Assembly: GCA_050249955.1 (NCBI GenBank) | Contig: JBFWPN010000015.1 | Coordinates: forward strand, 1-64,000 | Length of the DNA: 64,000 nucleotides | From: CAVVIG01 sp050249955 | Lineage (GTDB): Bacteria; Acidobacteriota; Vicinamibacteria; Vicinamibacterales; CAVVIG01 | Direction: 5' to 3' | In this document: positions 25,635 to 34,661 of the stretch, in pieces | How positions within the stretch are numbered: the first letter of the stretch is position 1 | Layout: each line of letters opens with the position of its first letter | Made by a program: the position numbers and the translations under genes | The notes under the pieces: model-generated | Seen by the model: only the letters and a program-made list of their open reading frames with translations | Told to the model about the DNA's origin: nothing | Databases searched by the model: none

Positions 25635-26878
25635 CGGAGCCACCAGTCGCGGCGGCGCGCCTTCACCCCGGCGAACCAGCGGCAGGCGGGGTAGAGCGCG
25701 ACCACGATGCCGGCCCACGCGAGGTAGGTGACCCACAGGTCGTAACCGAAGTCGCGCGGATACAGCGCTGCCGGCCCGCCCATCGTCGGCACCGGGTGGA
25801 AGATGAACGACCAGGCCGCAGACCCGTAGCGGACGAGCGCCAGCAGGGCAGCCGTGGCGTGCGCCGCGTAGAAGTGCGCGACGAAGTAGAACAGCGGCAC
25901 GCGCCCGAGCACCACCAGCGGGTGCGTGGGTGCCAGATGCAGGCGCTCGAACCACGCCAGGAGCAGGAGCCCCGGTCCGAGCGTCATCAGCAGGAACGCC
26001 AGGGACGGCGGGTACTTGGTGGTGTTGATGAACGCCATCGCCGTGTAGGCCGCCGAGTGCATCTGCACCCATCGCACCGGGTCGCCGTAGGACGCCAGCC
26101 CCCGCAGCGCGACGAACGCCAGCACGGCGCCAAGACCACCGGCGAGGAGGGTTCGCTGCCGAGCCTCCGAGCGCCGCGCGAACAGCGGGCCCAGGGCAAA
26201 GCCGAGGGCCATCACGGCCACCCAGGGCACCAGCGGATAGCCGACGATGGCCACAGTGCCCGCGATGGGGAAGGCCCCCACTTCGTGCAGGAGGTTCCAC
26301 ACACCCGCGAGATCGCCCAACTGTCGTGCGCGGATTGGATCGAGCAGGTTGTGAAGCACGATGGTCGCGAGGCTCAGTCCGCCGATCACCGGCACCGGCA
26401 TCCAGGCCACTGCGGCCAGCGCGAGCATGGACAGACCGAGCGCCCACAGGACCAGCAGCATCAGCGGATACTGCGCCGACACGGTGAAGTTGTAGGCGAA
26501 CCGCATCACCGTCAGTTCGAGCACCACCAGCCACAGGCCGCGCGTGGCCAGGAACCACGACAGCTCACGCCGGCTGTGCCCGTCGCGCCACCAGAGGTAC
26601 GCGCCGATGCCGGCCGTCAGCATGAACAGCGGCGCACAGAAGTGGGTGATCCACCTCGTGAAGAAGAGCAGGGGCGTCGTCGTGGCCAGGTCAGTGGGCG
26701 AGCCGGTGATGGCACCGCGGTGCAGCATGTCGCGGACGTGGTCGAGCGCCATCACGACCATGACGAGGCCGCGCACGGCATCGATACCCTGCAGGCGCTG
26801 CGACCCAGGCGTCGGTACCGTTTGCCCGCGCAGCGCCGCCACCGTGACCGGTTCCCCTGCCTGCTGCTGGTGCTGCAT
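25625..26878 (-). CDS. DUF1624-type membrane acyltransferase-like protein
   Basis: This 417-aa protein has about ten hydrophobic helices. It begins with RLQGIDAVRGLVMVVMALDHVRD, the signature of the DUF1624/YeiB-like family (heparan-alpha-glucosaminide N-acetyltransferase catalytic domain relatives), and keeps the helix with FTRWITHFCAPLFMLTAG, a cytoplasmic basic loop and the terminal LGRVPLFYFVAHFYAAH. Members transfer acyl groups to sugars or lipids across the membrane, but most are uncharacterised. The ATG at 26878 is chosen because it precedes a short polar N-terminus before the first helix. Confidence 0.82.
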   Translation of the reverse strand: MQHQQQAGEPVTVAALRGQTVPTPGSQRLQGIDAVRGLVMVVMALDHVRDMLHRGAITGSPTDLATTTPLLFFTRWITHFCAPLFMLTAGIGAYLWWRDGHSRRELSWFLATRGLWLVVLELTVMRFAYNFTVSAQYPLMLLVLWALGLSMLALAAVAWMPVPVIGGLSLATIVLHNLLDPIRARQLGDLAGVWNLLHEVGAFPIAGTVAIVGYPLVPWVAVMALGFALGPLFARRSEARQRTLLAGGLGAVLAFVALRGLASYGDPVRWVQMHSAAYTAMAFINTTKYPPSLAFLLMTLGPGLLLLAWFERLHLAPTHPLVVLGRVPLFYFVAHFYAAHATAALLALVRYGSAAWSFIFHPVPTMGGPAALYPRDFGYDLWVTYLAWAGIVVALYPACRWFAGVKARRRDWWLRYL

Positions 26879-26980
26879 CGCCTGCCGCCGCACGATACAC
26901 CGGACCGCCCCCGGCCCCGCCCGGAATGTGGAAGCGTGGGCCGCGGCCCTGGCTCGTCCGTGCCGCGACGCGGTCTGGCC

Positions 26981-26986
26981 TAGAAT
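26981..26986 (+). promoter_or_regulatory. -10-like hexamer TAGAAT upstream of the dienelactone hydrolase
   Basis: TAGAAT lies 49 bases before the start at 27036, leaving a leader with a normal GGAGGAG ribosome site (27021-27027). No clear -35 is visible at the expected distance. Confidence 0.35.
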
Positions 26987-27035
26987 GTCCGCCCGGCCTG
27001 ATCCTGGTGCCACCCGTGACGGAGGAGAGACGCAC

Positions 27036-27908
27036 ATGTGCGATGAACATTTCGAAGAGGACCTCGCGAAGTACATGAACGCCACGATGAGCCGCCGCCA
27101 GTTCGGCGCCCTCTCGGCCGGCCTGGGCATGGCGATGCTGCTGCCGCGAGCGGCCGACGCGCTCGACGTGAAGGAGTCGGACGTGGTGGTCACGACGCCC
27201 GACGGGTCCGCCGACTGTTACTTCGTCCACCCCGCCAGCGGCAGCTATCCTGGCGTCGTCGTATGGCCGGACATCCTCGGGCTGCGGCCGGCGTTCCGGC
27301 AGATGGGGAAGCGGCTCGCGGAGTCGGGCTATGCGGTGCTCGTGGTCAATCCGTTCTACCGACAGAAGAGGGCGCCCGTGGTGCCTGCGGGCGCCAACTT
27401 CGCCGACCAGGCGACCCGCGACATCGTGATGCCGCTGGCCGGAGCGCTCAACGCCACGACCCACACGACGGATGCAAAGGCGTTCGTCGCGTGGCTCGAC
27501 AGCCAGGCCGCGGTGAACAAGGCGCGGAAGGTTGGCACCACGGGCTACTGCATGGGTGGTCCCATCGTGATGCGCACCGCGGCGGCCGTGCCTGGACGTA
27601 TTGGCGCGGGCGCCACGTTCCACGGCGGTGGCCTCGTCACGAAGAATCCGGACAGTCCGCACCTGCTCGTGCCCACCATGAAGGCGCAGTTCCTCCACGC
27701 GGTGGCCGAGAACGACGACCAGCGCGACCCTGAGGCGAAGACGGTGCTGAAGGAGACGTTCGCGAAGGCGAACCTCCCGGCAGAGATCGAGGTGTACACC
27801 GGGGCGGCGCACGGCTGGACGGTGCCGGACTCCGCGGTCTACAACCAGGCGCAGGCCGAGCGGGCCTGGAGCCGCCTGCTGGCCCTGTTCAGCACGGCGC
27901 TCGCCTAG
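27036..27908 (+). CDS. dienelactone hydrolase family protein, Tat-exported
   Basis: This is a 290-aa alpha/beta hydrolase. The N-terminus carries a twin-arginine signal after a 20-residue lead (MSRRQFGALSAGLGMAMLLP), so it is probably exported folded. Dienelactone hydrolase hallmarks are GVVVWPDILGLRP, the nucleophile Cys in GTTGYCMGG and the catalytic His in GAAHGW near the end, with an acid residue in LHAVAENDDQ. Typical substrates are cyclic esters in aromatic degradation, though many family members act on other esters. A GGAGGAG site precedes the ATG. Confidence 0.9.
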   Translation: MCDEHFEEDLAKYMNATMSRRQFGALSAGLGMAMLLPRAADALDVKESDVVVTTPDGSADCYFVHPASGSYPGVVVWPDILGLRPAFRQMGKRLAESGYAVLVVNPFYRQKRAPVVPAGANFADQATRDIVMPLAGALNATTHTTDAKAFVAWLDSQAAVNKARKVGTTGYCMGGPIVMRTAAAVPGRIGAGATFHGGGLVTKNPDSPHLLVPTMKAQFLHAVAENDDQRDPEAKTVLKETFAKANLPAEIEVYTGAAHGWTVPDSAVYNQAQAERAWSRLLALFSTALA

Positions 27909-27923
27909 TGTGGTCGGGTGAAC

Positions 27924-28973
27924 CTAGCTGGTCGGCTGCTGCTCGGAGACCGTCTCCACATAGCTGGTGACGAGGGCCAGTGCGGTGACCACGACGAGCG
28001 GTCCGAGCACGATGCCCAGGAGGCCGAAGACGTTCAGGCCGCCCAGCAGGCTCACGAAGATCACCAGGCCGTTCATCTGCACGCGTCCGCTCAGGAGCAG
28101 CGGGCGCACGATGTTGTCCACCATGCTCACCACGCCTGCACCGAGGCCAGCCAGGACCAACGCCTTGGTGTAGGCGCCTGACAGCGCCAGGAGCACCGAC
28201 GCCGGCAGCCACACGATGGCGGCGCCAAAGGGCAGCAGGCAGGCAAACCCCATCACCACGCCCCAGAACACCGGGGCCGACAGCCCGACCACCGCGAATG
28301 CGATGCCACCGAGCAGCCCCTGCAGGGTGGCGACGATGACTGACGAGGTGACGCCGGCGGCAATCAGGTCGCCGGTCCTGGTGATGAAGGCCTCCCGGGC
28401 CGTGGGCGCCATGGGGATGAGCCGTCGCACGGCGCGCATGATGGCGTCGGCATCGCGCAGCAGGAAGAAGGTGGCGAAGATCGCGAGCACCAGGTCGACG
28501 AAGAACACGGCGATGTTCGTGACGATCGAGCCGGACTGCGACATCAGGAACGTGGCCACACGCTGCACGGCGCTGACTCCCATCGATCGGATGTCGATCC
28601 GCGACACGTAGGGAACCCGCTCGGTGACCAGCGCCCAGGCCCGCTCGACCTGCGTGGTGGCACCGTCGGCCAGTGAGGCCTGGATGACCTGTGCGATGCC
28701 GACCATCTCGCGGGCGAACGCGTTGGTGAGCGCAATGGCGGGTGCAATCAGGACGACCGCCGCAACCAGCGTGACGACGCCGGCCGATCGGCCCGCACCG
28801 ATCCGCGTCGAGAGCTTCGCATGCGCCGGGTAGATGAGCACCGCCAGCACGCAGGCCCAGCCGAGCGGCACGAGGAACGGGTGCACCACCAGGTACAGCA
28901 GGTAGGCCAGCAGGGCGAGGCCGACCCAGCTGATCGCCGCGGCGAGCTGCTCCGAGTTGGGCGAGTGGCTCAT
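27924..28973 (-). CDS. AI-2E family transporter (PerM-type permease)
   Basis: This 349-aa membrane protein has about eight helices: three near the N-terminus, a large soluble loop (about 70-150), then a hydrophobic block. The signature region is near the C-terminus, VSMVDNIVRPLLLSGRVQMNGLVIFVSLLGGLNVFGLLGIVLGPL. The family includes TqsA and other exporters; the substrate cannot be predicted. The ATG at 28973 is the first in-frame start that gives the usual N-terminus (AAAISWVGLALLAYLLYLVVHPF). It converges with the hydrolase gene, 15 bases apart. Confidence 0.88.
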   Translation of the reverse strand: MSHSPNSEQLAAAISWVGLALLAYLLYLVVHPFLVPLGWACVLAVLIYPAHAKLSTRIGAGRSAGVVTLVAAVVLIAPAIALTNAFAREMVGIAQVIQASLADGATTQVERAWALVTERVPYVSRIDIRSMGVSAVQRVATFLMSQSGSIVTNIAVFFVDLVLAIFATFFLLRDADAIMRAVRRLIPMAPTAREAFITRTGDLIAAGVTSSVIVATLQGLLGGIAFAVVGLSAPVFWGVVMGFACLLPFGAAIVWLPASVLLALSGAYTKALVLAGLGAGVVSMVDNIVRPLLLSGRVQMNGLVIFVSLLGGLNVFGLLGIVLGPLVVVTALALVTSYVETVSEQQPTS

Positions 28974-29178
28974 CAGGTCGTATTGTCGTCCAGAACGCCC
29001 CGGTGCGGATGGGCGCGGTCGGCCTGCAGGGGACCCAGGGGGCCCTGCTGGGCGTGGGGACAGGAGAGCGGCGGACCACGGTCCCGGCGGCCGGAGTGCC
29101 CGGGGTTCCCGGTGGGCCACCTCCGCGATACAGTATTGGGCGCCCGCCGGGTGTGCGGCGCAGGAAAACGGAGTGGAG

Positions 29179-29613
29179 ATGAGGAACGTGGTGAATCGGA
29201 TGCGGAAGGGTCTGCTGGCGGCGGCACTGGTGCTGCTCGGAGCTGGACTGGTGGCGGCGCAGGACAAGCCGATCACGACGGCAGATGCGTGGGTGAAGCT
29301 GCCGGAGGCCGGTGCGAAGAGCACCACGGCGTTCGTGACGGTGAACAACCCGGGGATGTACGCGATCTACCTCGTCTCGGGCACGTCCGATGCGGCCGGG
29401 AAGATCGAGTTCCGCGACGCCAGCAAGGGCAACGCCGTCCAGGAGGACGTGACGGTGCCAGCCTATGAGGCTGCCTACCTCACGCCGAAGGGCGTGCACA
29501 TCTTCCTGTCGGACCTGAAGAAGGAGCTGAAGGAAGGCGACAAGGTCTACATGACCCTGAAGACCGAACTCGGCCTTCCGGTCGAGGTCGAGGCGACGGT
29601 CAAGAAGGAGTAG
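29179..29613 (+). CDS. PCuAC-like secreted protein without the canonical copper ligands
   Basis: This 144-aa protein has a signal peptide (ending at AAQ, about residue 28) and one PCuAC (DUF461)-like domain: ITTADAWVKLPEAGAKSTTAFVTVNN, TSDAAGKIEFRD, VTVPAYEAAYLTPKGVHIFLSDLKKELKEGDKVYMTLK. True PCuAC copper chaperones have His/Met ligands (H(M)X10MX21HXM). Here the GVHIFLS segment keeps one His but no Met after it, and the first His/Met pair is absent, so Cu(I) binding of the usual kind is unlikely. GGAG lies just before the ATG. Its end overlaps the converging nucleotidyltransferase gene by 14 bases. Confidence 0.78.
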   Translation: MRNVVNRMRKGLLAAALVLLGAGLVAAQDKPITTADAWVKLPEAGAKSTTAFVTVNNPGMYAIYLVSGTSDAAGKIEFRDASKGNAVQEDVTVPAYEAAYLTPKGVHIFLSDLKKELKEGDKVYMTLKTELGLPVEVEATVKKE

Positions 29614-30823
29614 CGGCCTCTCCGGCGCGCGCGTGCAGCCGGCCTGCCAGGAAAGTGACGTAGGCATAGCGCCAGTTGGCTCGCCAGAGTCGCGTCAACA
29701 GGCCGGGGCTGCCGGGCTGGCGGGCGTGCCCGCCCGTCCGGCGCCGCCATCGTGTCACACCGTCGAGCAGCAGCCGCCCCGCGGATCCGCTGGCCAGCCG
29801 GTCACCAAGTTCGAAGAGCGAGAAGTCGTCTGTCGCACTGAGCTCGAGGGCCTCCGCCTGGCGCAACAACGCGTCAGCCTGCCGACGGAGTCCCTGCGCA
29901 TCGACGCGCTCTGACACGAGGCGCTTCAGGTCGGCGGCCGCAGCCGAAGGGGGCCTCCGGATTCTGGCCAGCAGCAGGTGCAGCGCCACGGCGTGGCCGG
30001 GAGCGGCTGCCTGCCGGCCCAGCCACGATCGGTCCAATGCCTCGCCCGCCGCGCGGAGCACGTGATACGCGTCGCAGGTGGCCACGGCTGCGTGGCGCAG
30101 GTCGTAGCCGTGCTTCATCAGGTGCACGGCGAGGTACACCAGTCCCGCCTCCGCCGACGGCACGAGCACCTCGACCCCTCCGGCGCGCATCACGCGCGCG
30201 CTGTCCCAGAGTGTCGTACTCGACCAGGCCTGCGCCCGGTGTACCTGCAGGCGATCGTGCAGGTCGATCGTGACTGCGTCTCCCCCCGGCACCGCCGTGC
30301 GCCTCGACAGTGTCTCCGACCCGCTTCCCTCGGGTGCACCATCCCCGTCCCGTGCGCCTGCTGCCGGTTCGTAGCCCAGCGTCCTGAGAGCGGCCGCGGC
30401 TTCACGTCGCGAGCCCTCGGGTACGAGCAGGTCGATGTCCGACATCATCCGCAGGCCTGGATGTTCGTACATCGCATGGGCAAGCCAGATCCCCTTGAGC
30501 CACATGGTGCGGATGCCCGCCCTTGTCAGCGCTCGGGTGGCCTCAATCGCCGACTTGCGCAGCACGGCGTTCCTGAGGCGGTTCACGTCGACTGCCGACT
30601 GCAGGGCATCGTGAAGGCGTGACGACCGGTCGGCGCCGACGCCCACCATGCGATGTGCCGCGAGCGGAAGCAGCCCGCTGCGGTCAAGGGCACGCCACAG
30701 TACCGCAGCCTCCCGGTCGCCACGTTCGAGGGTCGACCGGACTGCGGAGAGCGTCGATGCATGGGCCGCCGGGTCGAGAAGGGCGTCGGCGATGGCCGGA
30801 ATGGTGGGAGGGGAGAGCGTCAC
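29600..30823 (-). CDS. nucleotidyltransferase family protein (PF14907 type)
   Basis: This 407-aa protein has the nucleotidyltransferase core GIRTMWLKGIWLAHAMYEHPGLRMMSDIDLLVPEG (about 107-140), with DxD metal ligands in SDIDLLV, embedded in helical regions. This uncharacterised nucleotidyltransferase family is frequent in lasso-peptide and exopolysaccharide clusters together with PqqD and HprK-like genes, as here. It is the last gene of the six-gene run; its ATG overlaps the GT4 stop (30820-30823). It could add a nucleotide or phospho-group to a peptide or glycan, but activity is not known. Confidence 0.82.
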   Translation of the reverse strand: MTLSPPTIPAIADALLDPAAHASTLSAVRSTLERGDREAAVLWRALDRSGLLPLAAHRMVGVGADRSSRLHDALQSAVDVNRLRNAVLRKSAIEATRALTRAGIRTMWLKGIWLAHAMYEHPGLRMMSDIDLLVPEGSRREAAAALRTLGYEPAAGARDGDGAPEGSGSETLSRRTAVPGGDAVTIDLHDRLQVHRAQAWSSTTLWDSARVMRAGGVEVLVPSAEAGLVYLAVHLMKHGYDLRHAAVATCDAYHVLRAAGEALDRSWLGRQAAAPGHAVALHLLLARIRRPPSAAAADLKRLVSERVDAQGLRRQADALLRQAEALELSATDDFSLFELGDRLASGSAGRLLLDGVTRWRRRTGGHARQPGSPGLLTRLWRANWRYAYVTFLAGRLHARAGEAATPS

Positions 30824-31965
30824 TGCCCGCGTCCTCCTCGAGGCGTGCGGCGGGGCGAATCGGCCAGTCTGGTGACACAGGCCCGCAACCGGTCGGCCAG
30901 TGCCGCCCGGTCGTAGTGCTGCAGGAGCAGGTGCCTGGCGCCTGCCGCGATCCGCCCAGCCAGCGCCGCGTCAGCCAGCAGGCGTGCGACGGCCGACGCA
31001 AATGCCGCCGGCGTGTCGGCGATCAGCAGGTGCTCCTCGTGCACCACGTCGAGCCCCTCGCATCCGATGCTGGTCGACACCACGGGACGCCCCGCCGCGA
31101 AGGCTTCGAGGATCTTCAGGCGCGTGCCGCTGCCCGCGCGGATGGGCGCGACCATGACCCGCGACTGTGCGAGCCACGGCCGGATATCGGGAACATCCGC
31201 ACGGACTTCCACACCGGCGAGTGCCCCGAGATCGACCACCATCTCCGGCGGCAGGCGACCGACCAGCCGGACCTGGACGTCCGGCACCTGCTCTCGCAGC
31301 AGTGGCAGGATGGCGGTGGCCAGGTAGCGGCACGCGTCGGCGTTCGGCCAGTACGCGAGGAAGCCCGTGAACGTCACGACGGGATCGCGCGGGGGCGGAC
31401 CAAGGTCATCGAACCGGTGCGGGTCAACGCCGTTGGGCAGCACCTCCACGCGCGCGTTCGGCGTGAGCGCGTGAATCTGCCGGCGGTCCACCTCGGAGCA
31501 GGCCAGCACGAGGTCGGCCCGCTCGCAGACCGACCTCGTGAGGGCCTCGGTGGCGGCCACCTCGAACTCTGACACCTGCGACTCGCCGGTCTCCCGCATG
31601 CGACCGAGGATGGTGCCGTCGAGGGAGTCGACGTCCAGAACCACGTGCATATCCCGGAGCGCACGTTCCCCCGGCCACTGACCGACGCCCGATACCAGCA
31701 CCACGTCGAACCGTTCCCGGGCGACAAGCTCGCGCACCGCCGCGGGCACCGGGTTTCGCATCGCGTCTGCCGGTTCGGCCACGGGGCGCAGGCGCCACGT
31801 CGGGTGCGACCGCACCAGCGCATCGAGTGCGGCGGCGTCGGTCGAGCGTCCGATGACGGTCACCTCGTGGTGGGTCGACAGCGCATCGATCTGCTGGTGC
31901 TTGCGGAGCCGGCCACCGTCGAGCGGCTCCACCGGCAGCACGTGGTTGACGTGGAGAATCCGCAT
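30820..31965 (-). CDS. glycosyltransferase, GT4-like
   Basis: This 381-aa GT-B enzyme starts with RILHVNHVLPVEPLDGGRLRKHQQI, the nucleotide-sugar/acceptor loop of family 4. The donor site is near VAPIRAGSGTRLKILEAFAAGRPVVSTSIGCEGL, which contains the E-x7-E type motif. It adds a sugar to an acceptor on the cytoplasmic side. The gene starts directly after the flippase stop (TGA then ATG, 31965) and overlaps the nucleotidyltransferase, so the three are co-translated. Donor and acceptor are unknown. Confidence 0.88.
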   Translation of the reverse strand: MRILHVNHVLPVEPLDGGRLRKHQQIDALSTHHEVTVIGRSTDAAALDALVRSHPTWRLRPVAEPADAMRNPVPAAVRELVARERFDVVLVSGVGQWPGERALRDMHVVLDVDSLDGTILGRMRETGESQVSEFEVAATEALTRSVCERADLVLACSEVDRRQIHALTPNARVEVLPNGVDPHRFDDLGPPPRDPVVTFTGFLAYWPNADACRYLATAILPLLREQVPDVQVRLVGRLPPEMVVDLGALAGVEVRADVPDIRPWLAQSRVMVAPIRAGSGTRLKILEAFAAGRPVVSTSIGCEGLDVVHEEHLLIADTPAAFASAVARLLADAALAGRIAAGARHLLLQHYDRAALADRLRACVTRLADSPRRTPRGGRGQ

Positions 31966-33789
31966 TCAGCGGCCTGCCAGGACCAGGAGGGGCACGAATC
32001 CCGCACCGAGCCACGCGAGATCGGCCCGCCTCGGCGAGAGGCCAACCAGACGGAGCACCGTGAGCAGGGTCAGCAACTGCAGCGTGGCGGCACCGAGCCA
32101 GGCCCATACGTAGGTGCTGCCGCCGCCGAGCGTGGCGGTGGCGCCAAGTGTTCCCACGGTCATCGATGTGACGTGCAGCAGCGTGAGCACGACGACGTGC
32201 CCGCGCGCGAGCAGCGGCAGGCCGAGCATGACGTTCATGCAGCGCAGGTAGGTGGCAAGGAGCTGAAGCGGCAGCAGGCCGGCCAGCGTCCGGAACTCCC
32301 CGCCGAAGAGGAGCCAGAGGAGTGGGGCGGCGAACAGGCCCGCGCCACCGAGCGCCAGCGACACCGCCGGGACGAATACCTGAAGGGCGTTCGACAGGAC
32401 ACGCTCGGCGGTCCGGCCCGCGGTGGCGCAGTAGGCCGGAAAGGTGGATGCCATCAGTCCGGAGACCAGGATGCTGGCCAGCGGCTCGCCGAACCAGGCA
32501 AGTGCCGCGATCTCGCCCGCCTCGGCGGTGAGCCCCTCCCGGAGGTAGGTGCGGCCGATGACCAGTCCCGCTGCCGCCGTGGCAATCCCCATGGCGGCAT
32601 TGGCCAGGCCGTATCCCGCAATGCCGCGGGCCACGCTCGCGCGGAACCAGCGGCCCGGGGACCGGAACCATCGCAGCGCCGGCGCCGCCGCAAGGGCCAG
32701 GGCCATCGCCTGCACCGCTGCGATGGTCACGAACAACAGGGGCAGCCGGTCGAGCCTCCCCGAGCCGACGAGGATGACCGCCGCCGGCACGGTCACGATC
32801 GCAGCCACCGCCTGGCCGAGCGCGATCCGATCGGCCCGCCCCTCGCCCCTGAGCATCGCCGTCGCCAGGCTCGTGACGCCCGCACACGGGACGGCCACCG
32901 CAAGCCACCGTACCCATCCCGCGCTGCCGGTGTCGCCGAACAGCCAGGTGGCTCCTGCGGGCGCGAACAGCAGCGCTGCAACGCTGAGTACGGTTGCCGT
33001 GGCGGCCAGCACCACCGCCGATGTCCGCGCAGCGAGAGCCGCGTGGCTGCCGTCCGCTCGTGGCATCGATTCCGAGAGCAGCCGCGTGGTGCCGGGGCCG
33101 CCGCCGAGCGAACTCACCCATCCGATGACCAGCAGCGCCTGTGAGAGCTGGCCGGCCACCGCCAGTCCGGCCGGACCGAGTGCGACGGCGATGACCTTCG
33201 TGCGAACGAGTGTCGCCAGCGTCGCCACGGCTGCCGAGGCGCTCGACAGGCCGAGCACCCGCACGTACGCCGCACGGCCGTCCGCACCTCGCGTCGACGC
33301 CGCCGGCGCATGGCGGTACTGCACCACGTATCGCCCGGTGTCGAGGGGCTCGCGCTCGAAGACGACGGTCCCGTCCCGCTCCAGCCAGATGTGCCGTCGG
33401 CCGAGGGACACCTGACCGTCGGCCGTGGTGGTGGTTTCCACGCCGAAGACCACGTGGAGCGGATCGGGCCGGCGGTCGAGGAGCGCAAAGAGCGTCAACC
33501 CCTGTGCCACGCAGTTGTCCTGCAGCGCCCACCAGTGCAGGCCGCCGCACGAACGCACCATGCGAACGACGTCGGCGTTCGAATGGCGGAGGCCGAGGGT
33601 GACGATGCGACCGAGGCGTCCCAGCCACCGCAGCATCGACCGGGTCTCCAGTCTCAGCAGCAGCGGGAGAACCAGCATGACCGCGAGCACGCGCGCGAGC
33701 AGCACGAACTCGCCCGGGGTGCGGATGCGTCGTCGTGCGCGGGCGACCGCGGCGGGCAGGTGCGCCAGTCGCGCGCCCACGCCAGTCAA
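31966..33789 (-). CDS. fusion of lasso B2-like cysteine protease with Wzx-type flippase
   Basis: The protein is 607 aa. Residues about 25-165 match the lasso-peptide B2/transglutaminase-like fold (PF13471 type): a helical start with EFVLLARVLAVMLVLPLLLRLETRSMLRWLGR, then the nucleophile Cys93 in DNCVAQGLTLFALLDRRPDPLHVVFGVET and His133 with an acidic residue in RRHIWLERDG. From about 175 to the end there are 12-14 membrane helices of an O-antigen/polysaccharide flippase (Wzx/MATE-like), including VRTKVIAVALGPAGLAVAGQLSQALLVIGWVSSLGGG and the terminal LGLPLLARGHVV. Such a fusion is unusual. It could cleave a peptide or process a substrate that is then flipped. The triad looks intact; activity is inference. 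It overlaps the GT2 gene by 4 bases. Confidence 0.75.
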   Translation of the reverse strand: MTGVGARLAHLPAAVARARRRIRTPGEFVLLARVLAVMLVLPLLLRLETRSMLRWLGRLGRIVTLGLRHSNADVVRMVRSCGGLHWWALQDNCVAQGLTLFALLDRRPDPLHVVFGVETTTTADGQVSLGRRHIWLERDGTVVFEREPLDTGRYVVQYRHAPAASTRGADGRAAYVRVLGLSSASAAVATLATLVRTKVIAVALGPAGLAVAGQLSQALLVIGWVSSLGGGPGTTRLLSESMPRADGSHAALAARTSAVVLAATATVLSVAALLFAPAGATWLFGDTGSAGWVRWLAVAVPCAGVTSLATAMLRGEGRADRIALGQAVAAIVTVPAAVILVGSGRLDRLPLLFVTIAAVQAMALALAAAPALRWFRSPGRWFRASVARGIAGYGLANAAMGIATAAAGLVIGRTYLREGLTAEAGEIAALAWFGEPLASILVSGLMASTFPAYCATAGRTAERVLSNALQVFVPAVSLALGGAGLFAAPLLWLLFGGEFRTLAGLLPLQLLATYLRCMNVMLGLPLLARGHVVVLTLLHVTSMTVGTLGATATLGGGSTYVWAWLGAATLQLLTLLTVLRLVGLSPRRADLAWLGAGFVPLLVLAGR

Positions 33790-34661
33790 GGATGCCCTCC
33801 GAGCACCGCCGTGAGGACCCCTGCTGTCACGGCCGTCTCGCGGAGCGCGTGCAGCAGTGCGAGCGGAACGGACCGACTGGCCGGCAGCGCGCGAAGGAAG
33901 GTGGAGGCGTCGGCCAGGCGCGACCGCCAGAGGCGCACGGCCGCCCGGCTCAGGGCCGCGCGGTTCTCCGACGACGCGTGTCGCATGAGCCGACCGGTGC
34001 CGAGGCCGTAGCCGAAGTTCTGCCGGAGGAAGGCGCCGAGCGACGAACGGGTGCGATAGAAGACCAGGGCCCGGCGGGCGACGGTGGCCCGGAGCGGGCC
34101 GCGCTGCGCGGCTCTCCAGAAGAACTCGGCTCCGTCATATGTCGGGAACGAGGGATTCAGCAGTCCGACCTCGTCGAACAGTCCTCGCCGGATGCAGACG
34201 TTCCCGGTGACGGCATAGGGAAACGACGGGTGCGCGAGCGTTCGTTCGGGGTTGTACTGCCCGATCGTGGCGGAGTACCGCGAGAAGAGTGACGCGTCGG
34301 GGTCGAGCACCGCGAGTGGACCGGCGATGATGTCGTGATCGCCGCGTGCGGACGCCTGCGCCAGGCTCGCCAGCCAGCAGCGCGACGGGACGCAGTCCGC
34401 ATCGGTCATTGCGATGAAGGTACCGCTGGCTTCCCGGATCCCGCGGTTCCTCGCATTGCACGCGCCGGCCACCGGCTCGTGGAGCAGCCGCACGGGGTAG
34501 CGGCGGACGACGTCGGGTGTGCCGTCGGACGAGCCGTTGTCCACGACCAGGATCTCGAATCGATCGGCAGGCAGGCTCTGGCGGAGGAGTGCATCGAGGC
34601 ACGGACCGATGGAGTCGGCCATGTCGAGCACGGGGATCACCACCGAGAACTCGACGCTCAT
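33786..34661 (-). CDS. glycosyltransferase family 2
   Basis: This 291-aa GT-A enzyme has SVVIPVLDMADSIGPCLDALLRQSLPADRFEILVVDNGSSDGT (UDP-sugar binding), the metal-binding MTDADCVPS and a C-terminal helix region. The ATG at 34661 overlaps the HprK-like stop (ATGA), and its own stop overlaps the flippase start. It probably makes a glycan or glycosylates a product that the flippase exports. Longer in-frame openings upstream are shadows of the kinase gene. Confidence 0.9.
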   Translation of the reverse strand: MSVEFSVVIPVLDMADSIGPCLDALLRQSLPADRFEILVVDNGSSDGTPDVVRRYPVRLLHEPVAGACNARNRGIREASGTFIAMTDADCVPSRCWLASLAQASARGDHDIIAGPLAVLDPDASLFSRYSATIGQYNPERTLAHPSFPYAVTGNVCIRRGLFDEVGLLNPSFPTYDGAEFFWRAAQRGPLRATVARRALVFYRTRSSLGAFLRQNFGYGLGTGRLMRHASSENRAALSRAAVRLWRSRLADASTFLRALPASRSVPLALLHALRETAVTAGVLTAVLGGHP

